From: Streptomyces sp. 2131.1
GTDB lineage: Bacteria > Actinomycetota > Actinomycetes > Streptomycetales > Streptomycetaceae
Direction of reading: 5' to 3'
DNA length: 64,000 nt
Assembly (NCBI RefSeq): GCF_900105515.1
Contig: NZ_FNSY01000002.1
Span: 62,001-126,000, forward strand
Made by a program: the position numbers and the translations under genes. The notes beneath the pieces are model-generated. The model did no database searches. It saw only the letters and a list, made by a program, of their open reading frames with translations, and was not told the DNA's origin. Of the stretch, positions 26,853 through 35,388 are shown piece after piece (within the stretch, counting starts at the first letter, position 1; each line of letters begins with the position of its first letter).

Positions 26853-27842
26853 TCAGCCGTCGAGCGTGGCCATGGCGCCGGCGGGGTAACGGTCCCCCAC
26901 GGTCGATCCGTGCGGGGCGATCGCGTCGAGCGCCGCGAGGTCGTCGGCGCTCAGCCGTACGTCGGATGCGGCGACGTTCTGTTCGAGGTAGCCGACGCGC
27001 TTGGTGCCGGGGATGGCGACGACGTCCTGGGAGAGGACCCAGGCCAGGGCGAGCTGCCCGGGGGTGACGCCCTTGGCCTCGGCGAGCGCCTCCAGGCGTT
27101 CGACGACGCTCAGGTTGGCGGCGAGGTTCTCGGCCTGGAAGCGCGGGACGACGCGGCGGAAGTCCTGCTCGGCGAGGTTGTCGACGCTGCGGATGGCGCC
27201 GGTCAGCAGGCCGCGGCCCAGCGGGCTGTAGCCGACGAAGCCGATGCCGAGTTCGCGGACGGTCGCGAGGACGCCGTTGTGCTCGACGTCCCGCGTGGAC
27301 AGCGAGTACTCGGTCTGTACGGCGCTGAGCGGGTGCACCGCGTGGGCGCGGCGGATGGTGGCGGCGGACGCCTCGGAGATGCCGAGGTGGCGCACCTTGC
27401 CCTCGGCGACCAGCTCGGCGAGGGCGCCGAAGCTCTCCTCGACGGGCACGTCCGGGTCGACGCGGTGCAGGTAGTACAGGTCGAGCCGGTCGGTGCCGAG
27501 CCGGCCCAGGGTGCCGTCGACGCAGCTGCGGATGTACTCGGGGCGGCCGTTGAGCCGTCCCGTGATGCTGCCGTCGGGGGCGACCTCGTTGCCGACCTTC
27601 GAGGAGACGACGATGTCGTCGCGGCGGCCGGCGATGACCTTGCCGACGAACTCCTCGTTGGTGTGCGGGCCGTAGAAGTCCGCGGTGTCCAGCAGGGTGA
27701 CGCCGAGTTCGAGAGCCCGGTCGGCGGTGCGCAGCGCCTCCCGGCCGTCGACCGGACCGTAGGCGAACGTCATGCCCATGCATCCGAGCCCCTGCTCGGA
27801 GACGACGAGCCCCTGGCTGCCGAGCTTTCGTTGCCGCATCAT
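26853..27842 (-). CDS. Aldo/keto reductase
   Basis: NADPH-dependent (alpha/beta)8-barrel reductase of 329 aa. The catalytic residues are in DTADFYGPHTNE (Asp, Tyr) with the Lys in VVSSKVGNE and the His in LYYLHRVDPD; the cofactor loop is PGTKRVGYLEQNV. This is the AKR group of YccK/IolS type, often annotated as a pyridoxal or keto reductase. It leads the operon to the cupin gene. A 28-bp element upstream (27857-27888) is shared with the DUF1772 gene. Confidence 0.9.
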   Translation of the reverse strand: MMRQRKLGSQGLVVSEQGLGCMGMTFAYGPVDGREALRTADRALELGVTLLDTADFYGPHTNEEFVGKVIAGRRDDIVVSSKVGNEVAPDGSITGRLNGRPEYIRSCVDGTLGRLGTDRLDLYYLHRVDPDVPVEESFGALAELVAEGKVRHLGISEASAATIRRAHAVHPLSAVQTEYSLSTRDVEHNGVLATVRELGIGFVGYSPLGRGLLTGAIRSVDNLAEQDFRRVVPRFQAENLAANLSVVERLEALAEAKGVTPGQLALAWVLSQDVVAIPGTKRVGYLEQNVAASDVRLSADDLAALDAIAPHGSTVGDRYPAGAMATLDG

Positions 27843-27856
27843 CGGTTCCTTCCGGA

Positions 27857-27888
27857 TTTATCGTCGATAAAAATTCTAGCACTGACAG
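27857..27888 (-). promoter_or_regulatory. Conserved promoter/operator element upstream of aldo/keto reductase
   Basis: On the minus strand CTGTCA-GT-GCTAGAA is followed by the palindrome TTTATCGACGATAAA, 15 bp ahead of the start. An element with 23 of 28 identical positions lies in the same orientation before the DUF1772 gene at 40434-40465, so one regulator probably controls both. Confidence 0.6.
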
Positions 27889-27940
27889 TTTCAGGGAACC
27901 AGTGAGCGACGGTGCCCCGTACGAAGGGGGTGACGCGGCC

Positions 27941-28807
27941 TCAGTCGCGCACGAGCTCGCTGTTGACCGAGGACCAGACGTGCCCCGGCTCCGCGTCCTT
28001 GCGCGCGGCCAGCTCGGCCCACGGGTCGGCGCCGAACGCGTCGAGCGCCGCCGTCCGCAGCCAGGCGTCGAACTCGTCCGACGACTCGCCCAGCCGGCGC
28101 GCGGCCAGGGCCGGGTCACGGGCCTCCACCCGCAGCACGACGACCTCGCGCCCGTCGAACTCCTGCACGGTCAGCGACTCGTGGACCACGCCGGCCCGGC
28201 GTCGCGATGCCTCGTACGCGCGCAGCCTCGGCCCGCTCAGCTCGGCCTCGACCGCCTTCCAGCGGGCGGCGGCGCCCTCGGTGGCGGGCACCAGGACCGA
28301 GGCGGGCCGCACCTCGCGGCGGGCCGTGGCACGGGCCGCGCCGCGCGAGGACGGAGCCAGCCGGCGCATGCCCAGTTCGGAGAGCATGTTGGAGTCGACA
28401 CCGACGCCCCAGCGCTCGGCGATCAGGCCGTTGTCCAGCAGCCGCCACACGACGACGCCCTTGAACTCGATGACCCGTCCGGTGGGCTCCATGCCCAGGA
28501 ACTCGCCGAGGTGGGTGCCGCGCCAGGTGTTGTGGACGACGACGTGGTCGGCGTGCGCGCTGATGTCCTCGATCGTCACGTGCAGGTCGGGGAAGCCCTC
28601 GCGCAGCCCGGCGATCGTGTAGCGCACGCCCTCCAGGCCCTCGGGGGCGCCCGGCAGCGGCTGGTGGTCGACCATGTCCGGGCTGTAGATCCTGTCGACG
28701 ATGGAGAAGTCGCCCTTGTTGACGAAGGTGTGGAAGACCGCGCGGATGGTCTCCTTGTTCCGCTCCTCCACGCTCCGGCCGGTGTGCACCATCTGCTGTG
28801 TCGACAC
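27941..28807 (-). CDS. SnoaL-like polyketide cyclase with extra C-terminal domain
   Basis: Protein of 288 aa. Residues 12-145 are a SnoaL/ester-cyclase domain: FVNKGDFSIVDRIYSPDMVDH, GLREGFPDLHVTIEDI, WRGTHLGEFLGMEPTGR and the terminal AERWGVGVD strand. The second half, from about 165, is unrelated: two short beta/alpha units reading like a small ligand-binding or DUF domain, with no motif I recognise. Start GTG 28807 follows GAAGGA. SnoaL cyclases close polyketide rings; the fused tail is unusual. Confidence 0.75.
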   Translation of the reverse strand: MSTQQMVHTGRSVEERNKETIRAVFHTFVNKGDFSIVDRIYSPDMVDHQPLPGAPEGLEGVRYTIAGLREGFPDLHVTIEDISAHADHVVVHNTWRGTHLGEFLGMEPTGRVIEFKGVVVWRLLDNGLIAERWGVGVDSNMLSELGMRRLAPSSRGAARATARREVRPASVLVPATEGAAARWKAVEAELSGPRLRAYEASRRRAGVVHESLTVQEFDGREVVVLRVEARDPALAARRLGESSDEFDAWLRTAALDAFGADPWAELAARKDAEPGHVWSSVNSELVRD

Positions 28808-28904
28808 GTTTTCATCCTTCTCGGTAGGAACGCCCGCGAGGGGCGGTGGTGGGCGGCGGACGCCGGGGAGGGGAGGCTGAGGTGCACTTCCCGTGAGGCG
28901 GGGG

Positions 28905-30014
28905 TCACTTCCCCGGGAAGGGTGCCTCCCAGGTGAGGGTGAGCCCCGCGTACACGTAACGGCTGGCCTCGATCGCGAGGAGCAGCACCTTGTGGCCCGG
29001 CCGGATGCGGCCCTCGGCCCAGCCCGCGTCCAGGGCGAGCGGTACGGCGGCGGAGCCGGTCGCGCCGACGTCCGTCAGGTTCTCCACGATGGTCTTGCTC
29101 AGCACGGCCTGGTCCTCGTCGGACAGCCCGGCGGTGCCGTACTCGCTCGCGAAGTACTCCGCGTTGCCCTCCGGCAGCACGCACGCGTCGAGGTCCGACA
29201 GGGCGAGCCCGGAGCGCTCCAGCATGTCGTGGATGCCCCGCACGAAGACCCGCGGCCCGAACTGGGCGGTGCCGGGGATGTCCAGCTTGATGTCCATCAG
29301 CCGCTTGCGGTCCCGCTGTTCGGCCAGTGGTACGTCGGTGCCGCCGCCGACGATGAGCATGCCGGGCTTGCGCGCCCCGCCCATGGACTGGGTGGCGAAC
29401 ACCTGGCGGCCGCCCTCGTGCGCGGAGCCCTCCTCGCCGGCCCGCAGCACGACCGCGCCCGCCCCGTCGCCGAAGGTGTAGACGGTGAGCCGGTCGCGCA
29501 TCCGCACCCGCTCCGGGTCCTGGCCGATGAAGACCGGGGCCAGCAGGGGCGAGACGGACTCGGTGCCGATGACCAGGGCGGTGCGGTAGGTGCCGTCGGC
29601 GAGGTTGCGACGGGCGATGTCCAGGCCCTGCACGGCGCCCACGCACCCGGCCCGCACCTCGATGACCGCGCAGCTCTCCAGGCCCAGCTGCTCCTGTACG
29701 TAGGTGGCGGCGACCGGGAGCAGGTAGTCGGGGCTGGCCGTGGAGACGACGATCAGGTCGACCTCCTCCGGCTCCACACCGGCCCGCTCCAGCGCCTGCC
29801 GGGCGGCGGCCGTGGCCATCGCGGAGGTGCTGGTGAGGTGCTTGCCGGTGGCCGGGTCGATCATCCAGTGGCGGCGCTGGACCTGGATGCCCTCCAGGAC
29901 GTCGTCGGGCAGCGGCCCGCAGATCCGGGCCAGGGCATCGTTGTCCAGCGGCTCGCCCGGCAGATGGGCGCCGGTGGCGAGGACGGACACATGGCGGTCG
30001 GAACTCGATGACAT
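28905..30014 (-). CDS. KAS III-like acyltransferase, two catalytic residues replaced
   Basis: Thiolase-fold protein of 369 aa related to FabH. The nucleophile Cys124 is present (EVRAGCVGAVQG). The His of the usual decarboxylation dyad is Glu282 (VLPEGNAEY in place of PHQAN), and the Asn position reads Ala318 (VGATGSAAVP in place of GNTS). Loss of both argues against decarboxylative condensation. It fits an acyl-transfer role as in CerJ-type KSIII enzymes, or starter-unit selection. It follows the fused KS-CLF gene by 2 bp and so belongs to the PKS operon. Confidence 0.85.
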   Translation of the reverse strand: MSSSSDRHVSVLATGAHLPGEPLDNDALARICGPLPDDVLEGIQVQRRHWMIDPATGKHLTSTSAMATAAARQALERAGVEPEEVDLIVVSTASPDYLLPVAATYVQEQLGLESCAVIEVRAGCVGAVQGLDIARRNLADGTYRTALVIGTESVSPLLAPVFIGQDPERVRMRDRLTVYTFGDGAGAVVLRAGEEGSAHEGGRQVFATQSMGGARKPGMLIVGGGTDVPLAEQRDRKRLMDIKLDIPGTAQFGPRVFVRGIHDMLERSGLALSDLDACVLPEGNAEYFASEYGTAGLSDEDQAVLSKTIVENLTDVGATGSAAVPLALDAGWAEGRIRPGHKVLLLAIEASRYVYAGLTLTWEAPFPGK

Positions 30015-30016
30015 GG

Positions 30017-32380
30017 TCACTTCTCCGTAGCGGGACGCAGGACGAGGCTGATGTGGGTGCCGCCGAGCGAGGAGCTGTTGATGAGGACGGGCCCGCTCGC
30101 CATGCCCCGCTCCCAGCCCGTCACCGCGAGCAGCGCGGACAGCTGCGCCCCGGCGCCCGCCGGCTCGCCCAGCACCTGCTTCGGGGTGTGCACCGGGGTG
30201 TCGCCGGGCGCGGCCAGCCGGTCGGTGGCCAGGGCCTCCGGCGCGTCGGCCCGCTTGAGGCCGGCCGCGTTGGCCCAGATGCCGGTCAGCTCGGCGGGCT
30301 CGACGCCGGCCTGGTCCAGCGCCTGGCGCATCGCCCGCTCCACGCCGCCGCCCTGCGGGTCCCAGCGGCCGATGCCCCGCGCGTCGGACGCGGTGCCGTG
30401 GCCGGCGAACTCCGCGAGGATGCGGGCGCCGCGTGCCCTGGCGGTGGACTCCCGCTCCAGGACCAGGGCGATGCCCGCCTCGGCCAGCGTGTAGTCCGGG
30501 GAGTCGAACAGCGGCAGCTGCCTGTACGCCTCCAGGACGCCCGGCGACAGGTCCTCCACCGCAGGGCACAGCACCGCGTCCGCCCGGTGCTGGAGCAGCA
30601 GGTCGTGGGCGACGGTCAGGGCGGACGCCCCGGCCGCGTGACCGGTCGTCACGGTGGACGTGGGGCCCTTCGCCCCGACGTTCATCGCGACCTGGCCGGC
30701 CGCCGCGTTGAAGACGGTGTTCGGGAAGACCGCGGGGCTGCCGTGTGCGGGGCAGCCCGCCAGCACCGGGAGCAGGAACTCCTCGATGGAGCGCATCGGG
30801 CCGAGGCCCGTGCCGAGGACCACGCCGACCCGGTCGTCCGCGGTGAGCCCGGCGTGCTCCAGGGCACCCCGGCACGAGGCGACGGCGAGCTGGCCGAGCG
30901 GGTCCATCCGGCGCCGGTCCCGGGCGCTGATGTACTTCTGCGGGTCGTAGTCGGCGCGGGCGACGCGCAGCCCGTCCTCGTCGGTGCCCAGGGCCCGGCC
31001 CTCGCGCCACGCCTCCCACACCGCGTCCGCGCCGTCCCCGGCCGAGGTGATCGCGGCGAAGCCGGTGACCACCACCTTCTCCGGGGGCGGCGCGTCGGCG
31101 GGGGTGAAGGAGCTGCCCGGCCGCCCGAAGGCGACGCAGGCGTTGGCCCCGGCGAACGCGAAGTTGTTGGACAGCGCCACGTCCATGGCGTGCGCGCGGC
31201 CCGGGTCCGGCACCGCGTCCAGGCCGCACTTGGGGTCCAGCTCGGTGAAGTTGGCGGTCGGCGGCGCGATCTGGTCGACCAGCGCCTGCACGGTGACGAT
31301 CGCCTCGACCGCCCCGGCCGCGCCGAGCAGGTGCCCGACCATCGACTTGGAGCTGCTGAGCGCCGTCGCCTCGGCGGCCTCGCCCAGCGCGGCCCGTACG
31401 GCGTTGCTCTCGGCCGTGTCGTTCTTCGCGGTGCCCGTGCCGTGGCCGTTGATGTAGCCGACGTCCTCGGGGGTGATCCCGGCCGCCTCCAGCGCGGAGC
31501 GGATCGCGCGCGCCGCGCCCTCGCCCTTGGGGTGCGGGGCGGTCGCGTGGTAGCCGTCGGCGGACAGGCCGTAGCCCAGCACCTCGGCCAGGATGGGGGC
31601 GCCGGCGGCCCGCGCCACCGACTCCTCGGCCAGCACCAGCATTCCGGCGCCCTCGCCGAGCGAGAGGCCGTCGCGGTCCTTGGAGTACGGGGCGGCGGGC
31701 TTCGTCGACAGCGACTGGAGGCTGGTGAACCCGGCGAACGCCGTCTCCGTGAAGGCGTCGCTGCCGCCCACCAGCATCGCGTCGACCCGGCCCGCGCCGA
31801 TCGCCTCGGTGGCGTGCGCGATGGCGTGCGCACCGGAGGCACAGGCGGTGTTGACGGAGACCGAGGGGCCCAGGAGCCCGAAGGCGCTGCTCAGCGCCTC
31901 CGCTATCGCCTGCGGGGACACCAGCAGGTAGTGGCGCCCGTCGTCCGGGCCCGACGTCTCGGTCTCCGCGCGGCGAGCCAGCTTCTCGGCGCTGCGCAGA
32001 CCGCCGTTGCACGACCCGAAGGCCACGCCCCAGCGTGCGCCGGGCACATTGCCGAGGCCGGCCTGCCGCATCGCTTCCTGCGCGGCCACCAGGGCGAAGT
32101 CCACGGCCGGTTCGGGCTCGTGGCCGCCGAAGGAGGCCAGGTAGTCGTAGGCGGGGGTGCGCGGGTCGCGGACCTCGCCGCCGATCTCGGTGCCGTAGCC
32201 CTCCATCGGCATGCCGCGTACGGGGCCGATGGCGGAGCGGCCGGCCTTGACGCCCTCCCACAGGGCTGTGACGTCGTCGCCGTGGGCCGTCACCGCGCCC
32301 ACACCGCAGACCACGACGGTCCGTCGGGACCGAGCCCCGCTGTCCGGCGAAGTGCCGGTGCTCTGCTCGCCGTTGCTCAT
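30017..32380 (-). CDS. Fused ketosynthase-chain-length-factor protein
   Basis: One 787-aa chain holds two thiolase-fold KS units. Unit 1 (about 20-420) has the full triad Cys180 (NTACASG), His313 (GHGTGT) and His350 (KSMVGH), so it should condense. Unit 2 (about 434-785) is inactive: the Cys position is His581 (TTGHAAGAS), the first His position is Asn in GIWANAAG, and the second reads Glu in KQVLGEP. It is therefore a CLF-like partner joined by a linker. Start ATG 32380 follows AAAGGAG. A separate KS/CLF pair exists next door, so this pair probably makes a second chain or handles other cycles. Confidence 0.9.
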   Translation of the reverse strand: MSNGEQSTGTSPDSGARSRRTVVVCGVGAVTAHGDDVTALWEGVKAGRSAIGPVRGMPMEGYGTEIGGEVRDPRTPAYDYLASFGGHEPEPAVDFALVAAQEAMRQAGLGNVPGARWGVAFGSCNGGLRSAEKLARRAETETSGPDDGRHYLLVSPQAIAEALSSAFGLLGPSVSVNTACASGAHAIAHATEAIGAGRVDAMLVGGSDAFTETAFAGFTSLQSLSTKPAAPYSKDRDGLSLGEGAGMLVLAEESVARAAGAPILAEVLGYGLSADGYHATAPHPKGEGAARAIRSALEAAGITPEDVGYINGHGTGTAKNDTAESNAVRAALGEAAEATALSSSKSMVGHLLGAAGAVEAIVTVQALVDQIAPPTANFTELDPKCGLDAVPDPGRAHAMDVALSNNFAFAGANACVAFGRPGSSFTPADAPPPEKVVVTGFAAITSAGDGADAVWEAWREGRALGTDEDGLRVARADYDPQKYISARDRRRMDPLGQLAVASCRGALEHAGLTADDRVGVVLGTGLGPMRSIEEFLLPVLAGCPAHGSPAVFPNTVFNAAAGQVAMNVGAKGPTSTVTTGHAAGASALTVAHDLLLQHRADAVLCPAVEDLSPGVLEAYRQLPLFDSPDYTLAEAGIALVLERESTARARGARILAEFAGHGTASDARGIGRWDPQGGGVERAMRQALDQAGVEPAELTGIWANAAGLKRADAPEALATDRLAAPGDTPVHTPKQVLGEPAGAGAQLSALLAVTGWERGMASGPVLINSSSLGGTHISLVLRPATEK

Positions 32381-32414
32381 GTCGCGACTCCTTTCGGGTT
32401 GTGCGTTGCGTCCA

Positions 32415-33701
32415 TCAGGACCGCTCCATCGCTATGGCCACCGCCTGGCCCTCCAGGCCGCGGGCGAGTGCCAGGGCGTTGCCGGGGCGGGTCTCGCGTG
32501 GTGTCAGGGGTACGTAGTCGAGGTCGCAGTCGTCCGCGGGGTTGTGGAGGTTCTGCGTGGCCGGCACGACCCCGGAGTCCAGGGTGAGCGCGGCGACCGC
32601 CGCGTTCAGCGCCCCGGCGCCGCCGACCAGGTGGCCGGTCTGCGGTTTGACGCTGCTGATGAGCGCCGCCTTCGCGCTGGTGCCGAGCGCGTCGTGCAGG
32701 GCCAGGGTCTCGCTCGCGTCGCCCTGCCGGGTGGCGCAGCCGTGGGCTGCGATGTAACCGCCGTCCGCGAAGCCGTTGCCGGAGTCGGTGAGGGCCCGCC
32801 CGATCGCCCGGGCCAGGCCGCGGGCGCGGGCCTGCGGGCTCGGCGGGCGTACGCAGTCGTTGCCCGAGCCGAAGCCGGTGACCTCGGCGTAGACGTGCGC
32901 GCCGCGGGCCAGGGCGTGTTCGCGGTCCTCCAGGACGAGCAGGGCCGCGCCCTCCCCGAACACCGAACCGCTGCGGTCCCGGTCGAACGGGCGGAACGCC
33001 TCGGCGCCCAGCTCCGTACGCGTCGACAGCACGCCGAGCCCGTCCATCTTGGACATGGCCCACCAGCCGGTGGCGTCGTCGTAGCCGCCGGCCACGATCA
33101 CGTCGGCCTCGCCGCGGCGGATGGTCCGCATGGCCCGGCCGATCGCCATCGCGCCGGAGTCGGCGGTGCCGGCGAAGTAGGAGTTGGCGCCCCGGATGCC
33201 GTACTTCTCCGAGATGTGGAAGCCGGCCGCGGGCTGCAGCCCCTCGACGAAGAACAGCGGTGCGACCACCGAGGAGGCCGTCTGCCCCAGCTTGTGCAGG
33301 TCGGGAGTGCCGTCCGGCGCCCGGACCGCCTGGAGCTGGGTGATCAGCTCGTCCATGCGGGGCATTTCCTTGTTGCTGCCGAGGAAGAGCCCGCTGCGGT
33401 GGCCGAGGTCGCCGACATCGTCCAGGCCCGCGTCGCGCAGGGCCAGGGTCGCGCCGGCCAGGGCCAGTTGGTCGCCCCGGCACAGCATGCGCAGGGTGCG
33501 CCGCTTCGCCCACTCGGTGGGGTCGAAGTCGTGGATCTCCGCGCCGATGCCGGTCCGCAGCGGCGCGGGGTCGTACGCCTTCAGCGGGCCGATGCCGCTG
33601 CGGCCGGCCAGCAGGTTCTCCCAGGTCTGTGCCGCGCCCTGGCCGATGGCGGTCATCAGGCCGATGCCGGTCACCACCACACGGCGTCCGCCGTCGCTCA
33701 T
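32415..33701 (-). CDS. Chain-length factor (KS-beta)
   Basis: KS-fold protein of 428 aa. The nucleophile Cys is lost: the segment YFAGTADSGAMAIG puts Ala180 where NTACASG has Cys. His320 (AAHGCAT) and the KPQTGH motif remain, so the fold and part of the pocket are kept. This is the pattern of KS-beta/CLF subunits, which pair with the active KS and set chain length. Its ATG overlaps the dehydratase stop by 4 nt. Relatives occur in highly reducing type II PKS systems. Confidence 0.88.
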   Translation of the reverse strand: MSDGGRRVVVTGIGLMTAIGQGAAQTWENLLAGRSGIGPLKAYDPAPLRTGIGAEIHDFDPTEWAKRRTLRMLCRGDQLALAGATLALRDAGLDDVGDLGHRSGLFLGSNKEMPRMDELITQLQAVRAPDGTPDLHKLGQTASSVVAPLFFVEGLQPAAGFHISEKYGIRGANSYFAGTADSGAMAIGRAMRTIRRGEADVIVAGGYDDATGWWAMSKMDGLGVLSTRTELGAEAFRPFDRDRSGSVFGEGAALLVLEDREHALARGAHVYAEVTGFGSGNDCVRPPSPQARARGLARAIGRALTDSGNGFADGGYIAAHGCATRQGDASETLALHDALGTSAKAALISSVKPQTGHLVGGAGALNAAVAALTLDSGVVPATQNLHNPADDCDLDYVPLTPRETRPGNALALARGLEGQAVAIAMERS

Positions 33702-34114
33702 GCTGTGTCCTTCCCGGCCCGGTCCGCCGCCGCCAGCGTCAGGGTGCGGGCGGTGGCGACCACCCGGTCCCCGACCCGGGCGGTGGCCCGTACCTCGGTC
33801 GTCTGCTCGGTGGTCTTCGTGACCTCGGCGGTGATGCGCACCTGGTCCCCGGGGCCCACGAAGTGCTTGAAGCGCACCGCGCGTACGGACTCCAGGCGCC
33901 AGGCCCGCTCGCCGCCCGCGGCCGCCTTCGCCAGGGCGGCCATGCTCTCCAGGAGCAGCACACCGGGCAGGATCGGGTGGCGCGGGAAGTGGGTGTCGAA
34001 GAAGGTCAGGGTGTTCGGGATGTTGCGTACGGCCACGGCCCGGTCGCCCGGTACGAGTTCCTCGATGCGGTCGAAGACGGGCGCGGTGTCGGTGGCCCCG
34101 GTCGTGGCGGTCAT
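33698..34114 (-). CDS. FabZ-like 3-hydroxyacyl-ACP dehydratase
   Basis: Hot-dog protein of 138 aa. The FabZ active-site segment is clear: FFDTHFPRHPILPGVLLLES (residues 38-57), with catalytic His43 and Glu56. It would dehydrate 3-hydroxyacyl-ACP after ketoreduction to give an enoyl chain, in partnership with the second hot-dog protein at 35385. It overlaps both neighbours by 4 nt. Confidence 0.9.
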   Translation of the reverse strand: MTATTGATDTAPVFDRIEELVPGDRAVAVRNIPNTLTFFDTHFPRHPILPGVLLLESMAALAKAAAGGERAWRLESVRAVRFKHFVGPGDQVRITAEVTKTTEQTTEVRATARVGDRVVATARTLTLAAADRAGKDTA

Positions 34115-35388
34115 GCGTCCTCCCCTGCGGCGCCGATGACGATGCTGGTGTTGCTGCCGCCGAAGGCGAACGCGTTGACCAGGGCCGCGCCCACCGGCAT
34201 CGGGCGCGCCGTGTGCGGCACGTAGTCGAGGTCGAGGCCGCGGTCGTTCTTGTCGAGGTTGACCGTGGGCGGCACCAGCGAGTGCTTCATGGCGCCGATC
34301 GCGGCGAGGACGCCCAGGCCGAGGCTTGCCGATGTCAGGTGGCCGGCCATCGACTTGGGGGCGCTGACCACCAGGCCGTCCGCGTCGTCGCCGAAGACCT
34401 TCTTGATGGCGACGGTCTCGGAGTGGTCGTTGCCGTGCGTGCTGGTGCCGTGCGCGACGACGTAGTCGATGTCGCCGGTCTTCAGGCCGGAGTCCGCGAG
34501 CGCACCCTCCATGGCCTGGATCGCGCCGGAGCCGTCGGGCGGCGAGTCGGTGATGCGGTAGGCGTTGAGCGTGGAGGCGTATCCGAGGACCTCGGCGAGG
34601 ATCGTCGCGCCCCGGGCCCGGGCCGTGTCCATGTCCTCCAGGACGACGGCGACGGCGCCCTCGCCGACGACGAAGCCGGAGCGGTCCGCGTCGAAGGGCC
34701 GCGAGGCGTGCTCGGGGTCGTCGTTGTGCTGGTCGGTGAGCGCGCCCAGCAGGCTGAAGCCGAGGATGTCGAGCCAGGTCGTCAGGGAGTCGTAGCCCCC
34801 CGCGACCATGACCTTGGCGTCGCCCTCCTGGATGGCGCGGAACGCCTCGCCGATGGCGTGCCCGGACCCGGCGCAGGCGGTGCTGATGCCCATCATCGGG
34901 CCGGTGGCGCCGATCATCCGGGCCATGGCGGCCAGCGGCACGTTCTGGTCGTCCGTCAGCGTCACGGCCGGCGGCTGGCAGATGAAGGCGTCGGGGCGGC
35001 CGGTGGTGGCCCGCAGGTGCCCGATGTCCAGCAGCGTCTGCAGCTCGGGGCGGCCGACGCTGGCCCCCATCGAGACCCCGCGCTCCTCGGCCGGGTACAC
35101 GTCGAGCGGCACCTCGTCGAGGCCGGCGTTGCGCACGGCCTCCCAGGCGGCCGCCACGCCGAACTGCCCGACGCGGGAGAGGTGCTTGCGGCCGACGCGG
35201 GCCGGGATGGCCGTCTTCGCGTCGAAGTCCTTGACCTGGGCGGCGATCCGTACGGCGAAGCCCTCGGCGTCGAACGTCGTCAGCTTGCCGACGCCGCTGC
35301 GCCCGGTGGTCAGGCCCTCCCAGGTGGTGGCGGCGTCGTTGCCGAGGGGCGTGACGGCCCCCACCGCGGTGATGGCTACGCGTGTCAT
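34111..35388 (-). CDS. Beta-ketoacyl-ACP synthase (KS-alpha)
   Basis: Condensing enzyme of 425 aa, FabF/type II size. All three catalytic residues are present: Cys172 (STACAGSG), His313 (AHGTSTHGND) and His350 (KSMAGH, Lys345). It should form a heterodimer with the Cys-less CLF at 32415 and elongate the ACP-bound chain with malonyl units. It overlaps the genes on both sides (stop/start ATGA), inside the tight DH-KS-DH-CLF run. Confidence 0.93.
   Translation of the reverse strand: MTRVAITAVGAVTPLGNDAATTWEGLTTGRSGVGKLTTFDAEGFAVRIAAQVKDFDAKTAIPARVGRKHLSRVGQFGVAAAWEAVRNAGLDEVPLDVYPAEERGVSMGASVGRPELQTLLDIGHLRATTGRPDAFICQPPAVTLTDDQNVPLAAMARMIGATGPMMGISTACAGSGHAIGEAFRAIQEGDAKVMVAGGYDSLTTWLDILGFSLLGALTDQHNDDPEHASRPFDADRSGFVVGEGAVAVVLEDMDTARARGATILAEVLGYASTLNAYRITDSPPDGSGAIQAMEGALADSGLKTGDIDYVVAHGTSTHGNDHSETVAIKKVFGDDADGLVVSAPKSMAGHLTSASLGLGVLAAIGAMKHSLVPPTVNLDKNDRGLDLDYVPHTARPMPVGAALVNAFAFGGSNTSIVIGAAGEDA

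Noticed and set aside
28905..32261. Single 1118-codon minus-strand frame spanning KSIII and the KS-CLF gene
   Set aside because: Only its last third is the KSIII protein. The rest is an out-of-phase shadow of the KS-CLF gene, whose own frame has intact motifs.
30008..32587. 859-codon plus-strand frame opposite the PKS genes
   Set aside because: No recognisable motif, compositionally antisense, and overlaps two well-supported condensing enzymes.
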